Shown here one piece after another: positions 23,798 to 31,456 of a DNA stretch of 38,338 nucleotides. The notes below the pieces were generated by a model. That model ran no database searches. It saw nothing but the letters and a program-made list of their open reading frames with translations, and had not been told where the DNA came from. Source of the DNA: Prevotella sp. (GTDB lineage Bacteria > Bacteroidota > Bacteroidia > Bacteroidales > Bacteroidaceae). The stretch's first letter is position 1. The number at the start of each line of letters is the position of its first letter. The position numbers and the translations under genes were made by a program. The stretch is taken from the NCBI GenBank assembly GCA_017619275.1, contig JAFZSR010000073.1:1-38338 (forward strand), in the 5' to 3' direction.

Positions 23798-26509
23798 ATG
23801 ACAATGAAAAAGACCTTATCATACCTGCTGATGCTTCTGGGCGCCTCGCTGGCATCGTGCAACCTGTTTATTGATGAAGAGGTGGAAGACCTCAGCCAAG
23901 GGCTGGACCTGAATAAGAAGACGGTGTACACCGGTGACGGCTTTTCGAATCCCAAGACCGAGGTGGGCGACGATTACACCATCACCTACCAGTATTACGA
24001 CAACGTGAAACTACTCACCGACGAGATACAGAGCTATATCGTGCGCTGGGAGGTTGACGACCTCTTTGGCAGCATTGGCTACATCGACTTCCGCGAGGAC
24101 ACCCCAGAGCAGTTCCTGCCCCGCATAGGCGAAGTGGTGGCCACCGGCGCCACAGAAATGATGCCCGATGGATTCTATGCCATGGTGATGGCTGCCGGCT
24201 TCGACGAAGGCGTCTACCGCATAGGCACCTGCGCCGTGGACATGAACAAGGTGTTCAAACACCTGGAATGCGAAGCCAACGTAACCCTTGTGGATGACGA
24301 AATGCGCGATGCCATCAACCAGAACGGTGGAGGCGGCACGAAGAGGTTAAAAGATGTGGGCACAGGCATTTTTGAATTGGAGGAAGCCCAGATAAAGACC
24401 AAAGATGACCTCGAAAACGAAGAAATTGAAAAAGATGATGGCAAATACTTATGCATCACCATCCCGATAAAAGCTGTCCTTGAAGGCCAAATGCCAAAAT
24501 ACAAGAATGGAGGCAAGAAAAAGAGAACCCGTGGTGCTGTGGTGGACAGCAAAGGCAATGTCACCAAATGGAGCGTATCGTCGACCGACGAAAACGCCCG
24601 CATGCAGAGTTCTGTCAGCACAGCAAGCGGGCTGGAAATCCTGCCGGAGGAAACGACAATGAGGCATCGGATCAGACTCGGGTTCGCCAATGAGGAATCC
24701 TCTATCTCCCCCATCTTCCAAATCATTGACACCATCTGTACCAAAGGCACAGCCCATATCTTGGGAGGCATAGAGTGCAGCAAGTCCAAAGAAAAGAAAA
24801 AGGCCCTGCCCAAGGTCATTTCCCTGAGAATGGGTCCTCTCCGACTAAAAGTGCTGCTCGGTAGTGGTGTGTCTTTAGATGCCAATGTCTTCGGCACGTC
24901 TGATGTGGTCTTCAACGACAGCAGCGTGATTCAAACGAGAATCAGGTTGCTGCCACCATCACCCCTCGACATCTTCGATTACGTGAAAAGCAAATTGGAT
25001 ATCGAACAGTGGGCGAAAGAAGAAGCCTTAGAAGTGGATGAGAAAGGATGTCGACATATATCAGGAAACATGTATGTGAAAAACGGCTCCATCGAGGGGA
25101 CTCTTGGCATTTCGGCCTCGCTCTCACTGGGCGTGGGCTTTGGAACCAAGAAAAACAGTGTCAACGCATACGTGAAGAACACCATGAGTGGGGAGGCGTC
25201 ATCATTTGGCATTACCAGCAACAATACGCTCAGCATTTCCGATGCCCCAGGCATGGCCATAAAAAGCAAGACTGAAACAGGGTTGAAAATGAGTCTGACG
25301 CTCAACATCTATGAGCTCCTACTCGGTGTTCAGGATAACGCCATTGACATTTCCAAGTTGGGTGTTAGTGCCTACAAGAAACTGGTTAACAAACTGAAGG
25401 GTGCGAATTCTTCGGAAGAGGATTTCCCCACCGACAAGTCACAGCTGGAGAAACTCATCCAAAGTTGGGAAGAGCTGTATGAGGAGCAGGAGAAAGAGAT
25501 TGACGAATCATGGGGATTTCTGGATTTTGACCTGCCGGAAGTGAAGTTTAAAGCATGGGATCGGTCACTGGGCACTGACAGCTGGGTGCCTCAAATGAAG
25601 GATTTCAGCTACAAGCGCACAGAAACCACCAGCCAAGGAGTCACTTATTACACCACTTGGTCTTATAGTACAAAAGGAAAGCTGGTCAACAACGGATTTG
25701 GCCCTTACTATCCTTGCATCTATGTGGATGGTGGCAAGGGCAACCCCGCAAATGGCACCTATTACCCCGACCTTGATGGGTATGACGAAACAGATCCGAT
25801 AGGCAAAAACACGACCATCAAAGGCTATGGCACCGGCATCTACATCAGAAAGCTGCAGCCAGGCAAGGCCTACACCGTCTACCCCGCCCTATCGTTGGGC
25901 AGGGGCCGTGAGCCACTGTTCTTAGATGTGCCACAGACACTGACCGTAGCTTCGCCTACGGTGAAGATCGTATCTGTCGACCAATATGCCAGCTACCAGT
26001 CGGAGAAGATGAAGGCCTCCAACTATTATGGCTATCTGGTGGAGGTACGAGTAGCGGTAAAGGGTGCGGCAAGCGTGCTGCAATGGTCCATCACGTTTGG
26101 CATTCCAAAGTCTGATGGAAGTATGCTGATGTATGAGAAGATGTTCAAGGGCAGCGAAGTGAAAGAGACCAGCGGCCATCCCGTGAGGATTGACATCACC
26201 TACCACAAGCCTTCATTTGAGTCCACAGTCTATGGCGAGTATTGGGTCAAAGAATTGAAGGATAACAATGAGTATCAAAACACATGGATGGAGATGGAAC
26301 CGTATCCCTTCATTGGTTCATGGTCGGCCTTCAATTTCAGCCGCCCCGTCACTCCCATGGGCAACGGCGATGCCCAGCTTGGAGCGCGATTCGATGCTAA
26401 TCTCACCGACGGGGGCACCGACCCCATCGTCTACTTCGATGATGATGACACGCCAACCAAGCCCGTGGCCATCATCCGCAACGGCATACGCACACCACTG
26501 CCTCATTGA
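23798..26509 (+). CDS. Large lipoprotein of unknown family
   Basis: This 903-residue protein begins with a lipoprotein signal (KKTLSYLLMLLGASLASC, Cys21). ATG 23804 is an equally plausible start two codons later. An N-terminal beta region (YTITYQYYDNVKLLTDEIQS...WEVDDLFGSIGY) is followed by a charged stretch around residues 180-240 (KTKDDLENEEIEKDDGK). A beta-rich middle resembles the strands of the giant protein (GTLGISASLSLGVGFG). A helical Glu/Lys segment lies near 535-570 (LEKLIQSWEELYEEQEKE). The end, YFDDDDTPTKPVAIIRNG, contains no sorting-like tail. I do not recognise the family. As the last gene of the run it may act as an outer-membrane anchor or assembly factor for the locus; this is inference from position. 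Confidence 0.7.
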   Translation: MTMKKTLSYLLMLLGASLASCNLFIDEEVEDLSQGLDLNKKTVYTGDGFSNPKTEVGDDYTITYQYYDNVKLLTDEIQSYIVRWEVDDLFGSIGYIDFREDTPEQFLPRIGEVVATGATEMMPDGFYAMVMAAGFDEGVYRIGTCAVDMNKVFKHLECEANVTLVDDEMRDAINQNGGGGTKRLKDVGTGIFELEEAQIKTKDDLENEEIEKDDGKYLCITIPIKAVLEGQMPKYKNGGKKKRTRGAVVDSKGNVTKWSVSSTDENARMQSSVSTASGLEILPEETTMRHRIRLGFANEESSISPIFQIIDTICTKGTAHILGGIECSKSKEKKKALPKVISLRMGPLRLKVLLGSGVSLDANVFGTSDVVFNDSSVIQTRIRLLPPSPLDIFDYVKSKLDIEQWAKEEALEVDEKGCRHISGNMYVKNGSIEGTLGISASLSLGVGFGTKKNSVNAYVKNTMSGEASSFGITSNNTLSISDAPGMAIKSKTETGLKMSLTLNIYELLLGVQDNAIDISKLGVSAYKKLVNKLKGANSSEEDFPTDKSQLEKLIQSWEELYEEQEKEIDESWGFLDFDLPEVKFKAWDRSLGTDSWVPQMKDFSYKRTETTSQGVTYYTTWSYSTKGKLVNNGFGPYYPCIYVDGGKGNPANGTYYPDLDGYDETDPIGKNTTIKGYGTGIYIRKLQPGKAYTVYPALSLGRGREPLFLDVPQTLTVASPTVKIVSVDQYASYQSEKMKASNYYGYLVEVRVAVKGAASVLQWSITFGIPKSDGSMLMYEKMFKGSEVKETSGHPVRIDITYHKPSFESTVYGEYWVKELKDNNEYQNTWMEMEPYPFIGSWSAFNFSRPVTPMGNGDAQLGARFDANLTDGGTDPIVYFDDDDTPTKPVAIIRNGIRTPLPH

Positions 26510-26510
26510 C

Positions 26511-26560
26511 GAAAATTTGGTAACGACTTTTGAAAATTTGGTAACGACTTTTGAAAATTT
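26511..26560. repeat. Two and a third copies of a 21-bp direct repeat
   Basis: The unit GAAAATTTGGTAACGACTTT plus T occurs at 26511-26531 and again, identical, at 26532-26552, followed by GAAAATTT. It starts one base after the stop of the preceding gene. The remaining bases up to 26834 are AT-rich; I see no gene, clear terminator or good promoter there. Confidence 0.75.
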
Positions 26561-26834
26561 CCCATATAGGATTTTTTGAAAAGTCGATGCCATTTTTTGT
26601 GAATCTATTCCAATGCGTTACAAAACGGGCAAATAAATGTGACTTGCCTCTTCTCTCTGCGAAAAAGCCAGTCATTTCGAGATGTATAGGGTGTTTTTTA
26701 CGCTATGCTTATGATTGGTGCGGCCTAAACGCCTATACCAAAATTGTTAATCTTTCGTCTGCACAAGAAAAAAAGTGATGCTACGGGTGCAAGATTTCAG
26801 TTTTTTCGCGTTATATTAGAAAACGAAAAGAAAG

Positions 26835-27446
26835 ATGATGTTCAACAAAAGCAAAATATGGCCGACGCTGATGGCCATCGCAATGGTAGCCATGCTGACG
26901 GGCTGCAAGTCGGAGGATGAAGCGTACAACGATAAAGCCTATTACATGGATAACGATGTGACCTACAACGGAATCTATGATGGGGAATGGAAGGTGAACC
27001 GCCAAGTGGTGGACACCGCTCGCCTCGTAATGAATGGCCCCCTGCGCATCCGCCTGCCGGAGCGCTATCTGCTGGGGCTGTGTTTCGATGACCCCTCGAT
27101 AGCCCAGCCCTCCAACACGCCCATTGTCATACAGATGCAGGCGCAGGGCTACGGCAAGTTGTCGGACTTTAACTCTTTCTTCTCGGATGCGAAGAACAAC
27201 GAGCAGGGAGAGATGCGTTTTAGCAACTGTTCCTTCGGAACCATCGTTGGAACCGACAGTTGCGTGGTCACCCTGGTATCGGCGGAGAACGCCACGGCCG
27301 TTTGGCAGAAGGACACCGACCAGTGGACGCTGGTCATCCCCATCAACGCCCTCATGGTTAGCAATCTGACGACCGGCCAGCAGACGGAGAAGGCACTCTC
27401 GGGCACACAAACCTTGTATTACCACACGAAGAAACGGATAGAATAG
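26835..27446 (+). CDS. Small lipoprotein upstream of an ECF sigma factor
   Basis: The 203-residue protein has a lipoprotein signal (MAIAMVAMLTGC, Cys24). ATG 26838 is an alternative start. The mature part is beta-rich, with a segment NGIYDGEWKVNRQVVDTARLVM and a conserved-looking IVGTDSCVVTLVSAE. I do not recognise the family confidently; it resembles Bacteroidetes lipoproteins of unknown function of about 200 residues. The sigma gene begins 8 bp after its stop, so the two are probably cotranscribed, and the lipoprotein may belong to the same envelope-sensing unit. Confidence 0.7.
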   Translation: MMFNKSKIWPTLMAIAMVAMLTGCKSEDEAYNDKAYYMDNDVTYNGIYDGEWKVNRQVVDTARLVMNGPLRIRLPERYLLGLCFDDPSIAQPSNTPIVIQMQAQGYGKLSDFNSFFSDAKNNEQGEMRFSNCSFGTIVGTDSCVVTLVSAENATAVWQKDTDQWTLVIPINALMVSNLTTGQQTEKALSGTQTLYYHTKKRIE

Positions 27447-27454
27447 CAGCCGAC

Positions 27455-28009
27455 GTGGAGACGGAGAAGCAACTGCTCGACGCTGTCAGCAACGGTGAAA
27501 AGACGGCACTGCAGCGCCTCTATGAACGCTATGCGGACTATGCCATGGCCATTGGGCTGAGGTATATCCCTGAGCGCGACGAGGTGCGCGACGTGCTGCA
27601 GGACAGCTTCGTGAAGATTCTCACCTCCATCAATCGGTTCGACTATCGCGGCGAGGGGTCGCTGAAAGCATGGGTGACCAGGATTGTATGCAACAACGCC
27701 ATCAACCACCTGCGGGCGCAAAACCGATTCGCCTCGACCGACGCCCTACCCGACCTGCCCGACGACACCGACGAGGAGCCCGACGTGGGGCGGCTGTCAC
27801 CCGAGGTACTGACGGAGCTGATAGGGCAGCTGCCGGTAAACTACCGCACGGTGCTCAACCTCTTCGTCTTCGAGCAATGCCCCCACCGCGAGATTGCACG
27901 GCAGCTGGGCATCAAGGAGAACACTTCCTCGTCTATCTTCTTCAGAGCCAAGAAGATGCTGGCAAAAATGATTGTAGACTATAACACCAGAACAAATGAA
28001 ACAAAATAG
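27455..28009 (+). CDS. ECF sigma factor
   Basis: This 184-residue RNA polymerase sigma factor starts with GTG 27455, the only start that keeps the full region 2. Region 2 includes ALQRLYERYADYAMAIGLRY, the DVLQDSFVKIL helix and the FDYRGEGSLKAWVTRIVCNNAINHLR segment. Region 4 is LPVNYRTVLNLFVFEQCPHREIARQLGIKENTSSSIFFRAKKML, a helix-turn-helix typical of Bacteroidetes ECF factors. The downstream gene overlaps it by 14 bp and encodes its likely anti-sigma partner. Genes under its control cannot be named from this window; envelope stress or vesiculation is suggested only by analogy with the Dma/Das pairs of Bacteroides. Confidence 0.9.
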   Translation: METEKQLLDAVSNGEKTALQRLYERYADYAMAIGLRYIPERDEVRDVLQDSFVKILTSINRFDYRGEGSLKAWVTRIVCNNAINHLRAQNRFASTDALPDLPDDTDEEPDVGRLSPEVLTELIGQLPVNYRTVLNLFVFEQCPHREIARQLGIKENTSSSIFFRAKKMLAKMIVDYNTRTNETK

Positions 28010-29189
28010 GTCTGACTGGACACAACAGCTACGCGAAAAGCTGGCGGAGCATGAGACGGCTGCGCCCGAAGGTCTGTGGGCCGACATCGAGGCCGCGCTG
28101 CCAAAGCAGCCGCAGAGGGCACGACGCGTGGCCCTGTGGCGGTGGGCGGCAGCGGCAGCTGTGGCCGTTCTCCTTGGCACGGGTGCCATGTTCTGGTTTA
28201 ACGATACCGAAGAAGAAATGCCCACCCAGCAGCTGACGGCCAAGGCCTACGAGCAGGACGTCGATTTCGAGAGTGAGGAGCCTTGGGAAGAAGAAGTGGC
28301 GACAACCGATGTCCTCCCCATCGAAGAGCACAAAACGACAGTGCGGCGCACGGCGACAGAGCCGATGGCCCTTGCCGAGAAGACCGACGACGAAGAGCCG
28401 ATGCCCACACCCGCCACCGAAGAAACGAAGATGACCGAGCACACACAGCGCACCGACTCCGTTCCCCCAAGAAAAAAGACCATTCTTCCGCCAACGCCCG
28501 ACCCACTGCCAACGTATGGCGGCAAGCGCTCACCCAAGCTGCAGCCACAGCTCAGCCTCTATGCCATGAACACCCTGGGCTCGCACTCGGCCAGCAACGC
28601 CGTGGTCATGGCCGAAGCCCTGGCACGCTCCTTCGCCCTCAACGACGCCGACAATCCGGCGGCCAGCCGACAGGCACCTATCTTTCTTTCGGGCTATGAG
28701 GAACGGAGCCACCACCGTCAGCCTGTGGCCTTCGGTCTGCAGGCAGGGTGGCCCCTCACGCCGCGGCTCACGCTCACCACGGGCCTGGTCTACACCCGCC
28801 TCAGTGCAGAGTTCACGCAGACCATGCACAGCCAGCACATTGGCCGCGAGCAGACACTCGACTACTTCGGCGTGCCCCTCGGCCTGACCTACCAGCTATG
28901 GCAGACAGGCAACCTGGGCCTCTACATGGCGGCTGGGGTGCAAGCCGACTGGAACACCCGCGCCAAACAAACCACCGACGGTGTGGAGCAGCACGCCAAG
29001 CGCGACGACCTTCAATGGTCGGCCAACGGCAGCCTGGGCATCCAGTACAGCCTGATGCCACAAATAGCCGTCTACGGCGAGGCTGGCGTAAACGGCTATT
29101 TCGACAATGGCAGCAGCGTGCAGACCTTCTTCAAGGAGCGCCCCGTCAGCCTGCGTCTGCAGGTGGGTTTGAGGTTCAACCTCCATTAA
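27996..29189 (+). CDS. Dual membrane-spanning anti-sigma factor candidate (Dma-like)
   Basis: The 397-residue protein has an N-terminal segment (1-44) with WTQQLREKLAEHE and GLWADIEAAL, typical of cytoplasmic anti-sigma regions. One membrane helix follows at about 47-68 (LWRWAAAAAVAVLLGTGAMF). A long acidic and Pro/Thr-rich linker spans about 70-170, and about 220-397 form a predicted 8-strand outer-membrane barrel (VAFGLQAGWPL, LTLTTGLVYTRLSAEF, YFGVPLGLTYQL, LRLQVGLRFNLH). Chain order implies that it crosses both membranes. This architecture and its overlap with an ECF sigma gene match the Dma proteins described in Bacteroides thetaiotaomicron. The inference is that an outer-membrane signal reaches a sigma factor in the cytoplasm through one polypeptide. 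Confidence 0.75.
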   Translation: MKQNRSDWTQQLREKLAEHETAAPEGLWADIEAALPKQPQRARRVALWRWAAAAAVAVLLGTGAMFWFNDTEEEMPTQQLTAKAYEQDVDFESEEPWEEEVATTDVLPIEEHKTTVRRTATEPMALAEKTDDEEPMPTPATEETKMTEHTQRTDSVPPRKKTILPPTPDPLPTYGGKRSPKLQPQLSLYAMNTLGSHSASNAVVMAEALARSFALNDADNPAASRQAPIFLSGYEERSHHRQPVAFGLQAGWPLTPRLTLTTGLVYTRLSAEFTQTMHSQHIGREQTLDYFGVPLGLTYQLWQTGNLGLYMAAGVQADWNTRAKQTTDGVEQHAKRDDLQWSANGSLGIQYSLMPQIAVYGEAGVNGYFDNGSSVQTFFKERPVSLRLQVGLRFNLH

Positions 29190-29198
29190 TAACGAAAG

Positions 29199-29234
29199 CC
29201 CCCCTGTCCCGCTATGCTGCAACATCGTTGCAGC
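29199..29234 (-). repeat. RAYT-linked REP element abutting the transposase stop codon
   Basis: On the minus strand, directly after the TAG of the transposase gene, comes GCTGCAAC-GAT-GTTGCAGC (29216-29234), an 8-bp perfect stem with a 3-nt loop, then the tail ATAGCGGGACAGGGGGG. The same hairpin and tail, with compensating stem changes, occur at 29799-29853. It is not followed by a T-tract. Confidence 0.7.
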
Positions 29235-30263
29235 CTAACGGCAAATACTGGCAGCCATTGCGTTTAGCTGGAGGCACATCTCACGCGTGAGGGGGATGCG
29301 CTGGTTTTGGTGCTCCCAAGGGGCGAGGATGAGGAAACGGCCCTCGGCACAGGCTTCATAATACTGATGCCCCGGACGGGAGAACTGATTGAAGCCCCAG
29401 GGCGTGAGGAAGATGAGTGGCAGATGGGCGTCGAGCACCGCCCTCATCACCGCCTGCTCACCCTTGGAGATGGCTGGCGACACCAGCACTACGCCTCGCC
29501 GTGCCTTTGCCAGCATCTGCTCCACGGTGGTAGCCACCTGCTCGTCGGTGAGGCTGCGCGAGCACTGCACCTGCAGCTTTTCGGGGCTATCGAGCAGGAA
29601 GCGGTTGCCAATGGCGGCGTATGTCTGCCCGCAGATGGTGATACCAAAGCGCACACGGAAGTAGTCGGGGTGAGCGCGGCGGATAGCCAAACGGCGAGGA
29701 TTGCTGTGCAGATAATGGAACCAGCGTTCCAGCTCGCCATTCCCCTCAAGAATGTGGTCGTTATAGTTGCGAGAGAAAAGGAAGCCTTGGTTTCCTTTGC
29801 CGCAACAGTGTTGCGGCATAGAGGGACGGGAGGGTTGCGGCATAGAGGGACTGGCGAAGCCCAAGGCCCGGTAGGCCTTGTTGCAACCGGCCTTGAAGCC
29901 CTTGAGAACCATCCCCAAGTGCTGCTCCATCTGGCAGGTGACGAAAAGAATGCCGTGCAGATGATCGGGCATCAACTGCAGGGCAAGCACCTCCACTTCA
30001 GGGTAATGGTCGTGAATGGAAAACCAGCACTGCCGCACCGCCTCGCCCAGGGGCGAGGGCTCCACACGCGGGGCATCGGGGCTGTCGTCGGGAGCGTCGG
30101 CATCTCCTACAAGCCGACCTAAAAGCGGGCGACGCCCCTCCACCGTCATGGTGATGAGATAGACCCGGCGCGACTCGTAGTCATGACCCACTCGCCGACG
30201 GAGCATCGATGGATTCTTCTCGCCGGCGAATGGCTTGTGCTTCTCAAAGGCTTGGTGGTCCAA
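29235..30263 (-). CDS. REP-associated tyrosine transposase (RAYT) fused to a DprA-like domain
   Basis: The 342-residue frame starts at TTG 30263, 1 bp after the preceding stop; ATG 30206 (residue 20, MLRRRVGHDYESRR) is an equally good start. The N-terminal half is a Y1/HUH transposase: YLITMTVEGRRPLLG, the HUH motif MPDHLHG (His101, His103), and a candidate catalytic Tyr184 in FHYLHSNPRR. These enzymes nick and join single-stranded DNA at REP hairpins and move or spread them. Residues about 205-342 resemble the Rossmann-type DprA/SLOG fold (VVLVSPAISKGEQAVM, then CAEGRFLILAPWEH and a TREMCLQLNAMAASI end). Residues 138-156, with a duplicated SMPQ, are encoded by an internal REP copy lying between the two catalytic motifs. 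No inverted repeats bound the gene as in a conventional insertion sequence. Confidence 0.8.
   Translation of the reverse strand: MDHQAFEKHKPFAGEKNPSMLRRRVGHDYESRRVYLITMTVEGRRPLLGRLVGDADAPDDSPDAPRVEPSPLGEAVRQCWFSIHDHYPEVEVLALQLMPDHLHGILFVTCQMEQHLGMVLKGFKAGCNKAYRALGFASPSMPQPSRPSMPQHCCGKGNQGFLFSRNYNDHILEGNGELERWFHYLHSNPRRLAIRRAHPDYFRVRFGITICGQTYAAIGNRFLLDSPEKLQVQCSRSLTDEQVATTVEQMLAKARRGVVLVSPAISKGEQAVMRAVLDAHLPLIFLTPWGFNQFSRPGHQYYEACAEGRFLILAPWEHQNQRIPLTREMCLQLNAMAASICR
29799..29853 (+). repeat. RAYT-linked REP element inside the transposase gene
   Basis: GCCGCAACA-G-TGTTGCGGC is a perfect palindrome (29799-29817), followed by the tail ATAGAGGGACGGGAGG. An identical 18-bp segment GTTGCGGCATAGAGGGAC starts at 29810 and again at 29834, a 24-bp in-frame duplication. 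It is antisense to the transposase gene and encodes part of a Ser/Pro/Gln/Cys-rich loop. Confidence 0.7.
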
Positions 30264-30264
30264 G

Positions 30265-31305
30265 TTACTTCTTCTGCTGCGCCGACCACTTCTGCAGCTT
30301 CTTGTATTCCTTCTTCGTCAGGCGCATGAAGGAACCGTGCTGCGGGCCGGTGACACCCTCGATGTCGACGGGGTCGTGGAAGTTGCGCAGGTGCTCGTCG
30401 GCCTTACAGATGCGGTAATGCTTGGGATTGTCGGAGTACTGGATGTAGGCCACGCGCCAGGTCTTGTCGCCTATGAGCTGGAAGGCGCTGCTGCCCTCGC
30501 AGTTCTTGCGGCCCTCGAAACTCACGTAGTCGTTCTCCACCGGCTCGCCCCAGCCGCTGGTGAGCTGCTTCGACGTGGCGGTGTAGATGCCGGGCTTGCC
30601 CCCCTCCTTCTTGATGAGCATGTGGTAGAGGCCGTCGTCGAGCAGGTTGATGTCGGCGTCGATTGTGGCATAGCCCCAGTCGAAGAGCAGCTTGGGCTGC
30701 GTCAAGCGGGTAAACGACTTGTCGGCATAGCTATAGTACATGCGGTCGTACTTCTCCTCCGGGCGGTTGAGCATGCTATAGTAAATCATGTAGCCTCCTT
30801 TGTCGCCGTTCTCCCAAACGTAGTTGGGGTCCCAGAAGATCTGCGGCGCCCACACGCGGTTGATGGTGCTCCAGTCCTTGTAGACGCTCTCGGCCTGGGG
30901 ATTGCAGAAGATGCTGGTGCCCTTGCGATAGTCGAAGGTCACGCTGGTCCAGTTGATGAGGTCCTTGCTCGTCATCAGGTCGATGCCGTAGTTGTCCCAC
31001 TTGTGGCTCTTTGCCACGCACATGTCGGTTGTCACCATCACGAAGCCCTTGCCGTCCCACGAGCGGGTGATGAAGGCGTCGCGCTGTCCGCCCTCGATAC
31101 GGGCATGCACCTTCGGGTCGATGACGGCGTCGCCGCCGATGATGTCCTCATAGTGGTAGCCGTCGCGGCTCAGTGCATAGGCGGTGTATTCGCCGCGGTC
31201 GCTCATGTGGCAGTACAGGTAGCCGTAGTCGCCCTTCACTCGGTTCTGGGCAGTGGCCGAGAGTGCCATCAGCACCAATGCGGCCAGTGAAAAGATTCTC
31301 TTCAT
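30265..31305 (-). CDS. Secreted GH43-like glycoside hydrolase
   Basis: Starting at ATG 31305 gives 346 residues with a signal peptide (MKRIFSLAALVLMALSATAQ). The sequence fits a five-bladed propeller of the GH43 type (arabinofuranosidase/xylosidase-like). Acidic candidates are an Asp in QRDAFITRS, an Asp in ATIDADINLLDDGLYHM and a Glu in NCEGSSAFQL. Other family-like segments are DLMTSKDLINWTSV and RVWAPQIFWDPNY. The substrate cannot be read from sequence; a plant or host glycan with arabinose or xylose is a reasonable guess. No SusC/D pair is next to it. A good promoter lies 28 bp upstream, and the transposase follows 1 bp after its stop. Confidence 0.75.
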   Translation of the reverse strand: MKRIFSLAALVLMALSATAQNRVKGDYGYLYCHMSDRGEYTAYALSRDGYHYEDIIGGDAVIDPKVHARIEGGQRDAFITRSWDGKGFVMVTTDMCVAKSHKWDNYGIDLMTSKDLINWTSVTFDYRKGTSIFCNPQAESVYKDWSTINRVWAPQIFWDPNYVWENGDKGGYMIYYSMLNRPEEKYDRMYYSYADKSFTRLTQPKLLFDWGYATIDADINLLDDGLYHMLIKKEGGKPGIYTATSKQLTSGWGEPVENDYVSFEGRKNCEGSSAFQLIGDKTWRVAYIQYSDNPKHYRICKADEHLRNFHDPVDIEGVTGPQHGSFMRLTKKEYKKLQKWSAQQKK

Positions 31306-31332
31306 TGTAGTAATAATTATTGGTTTCGTCTG

Positions 31333-31364
31333 CAAATTTACACAAAAACTTTGAATATGTCAAG
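31333..31364 (-). promoter_or_regulatory. Promoter of the GH43-like gene
   Basis: On the minus strand CTTG (31361-31364), a 20-bp spacer and TAAATTTG (31333-31340) match the Bacteroidetes consensus. The start codon is at 31305, giving a leader of roughly 20 nt. It contains the TTG codon of the longer frame, supporting ATG 31305 as the start. Confidence 0.75.
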
Positions 31365-31400
31365 GAAATAGCCAAATAGTTTTAACTGATGGCGCGATTC

Positions 31401-31432
31401 CTTGGAGTTACGCCCCAATAATGCTAACTTTG
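31401..31432 (+). promoter_or_regulatory. Promoter of the lipoprotein/barrel gene
   Basis: CTTG (31401-31404), a 20-bp spacer and TAACTTTG (31425-31432) match the consensus. The ATG at 31457 follows after a leader of about 20 nt. It is divergent from the promoter at 31333-31364, with 36 bp between the two -33 boxes. Confidence 0.75.
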
Positions 31433-31456
31433 TGCTCCAAAACAAATAGACAGACC

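Noticed and set aside
29307-30122. 271-codon open frame on the + strand opposite the RAYT gene
   Set aside because: It has no signal or domain and mirrors codon bias of the minus-strand gene, which shows clear HUH and Tyr motifs.
30235-31290. 351-codon open frame on the + strand opposite the GH43-like gene
   Set aside because: Low-complexity Val/Leu/Ala-rich translation is typical of an antisense shadow; the minus-strand gene has a signal peptide, promoter and family motifs.
29235-31305. Conventional insertion sequence carrying the GH43-like gene and transposase
   Set aside because: No terminal inverted repeats or target duplication are seen, and the GH43-like gene has its own chromosomal-type promoter.
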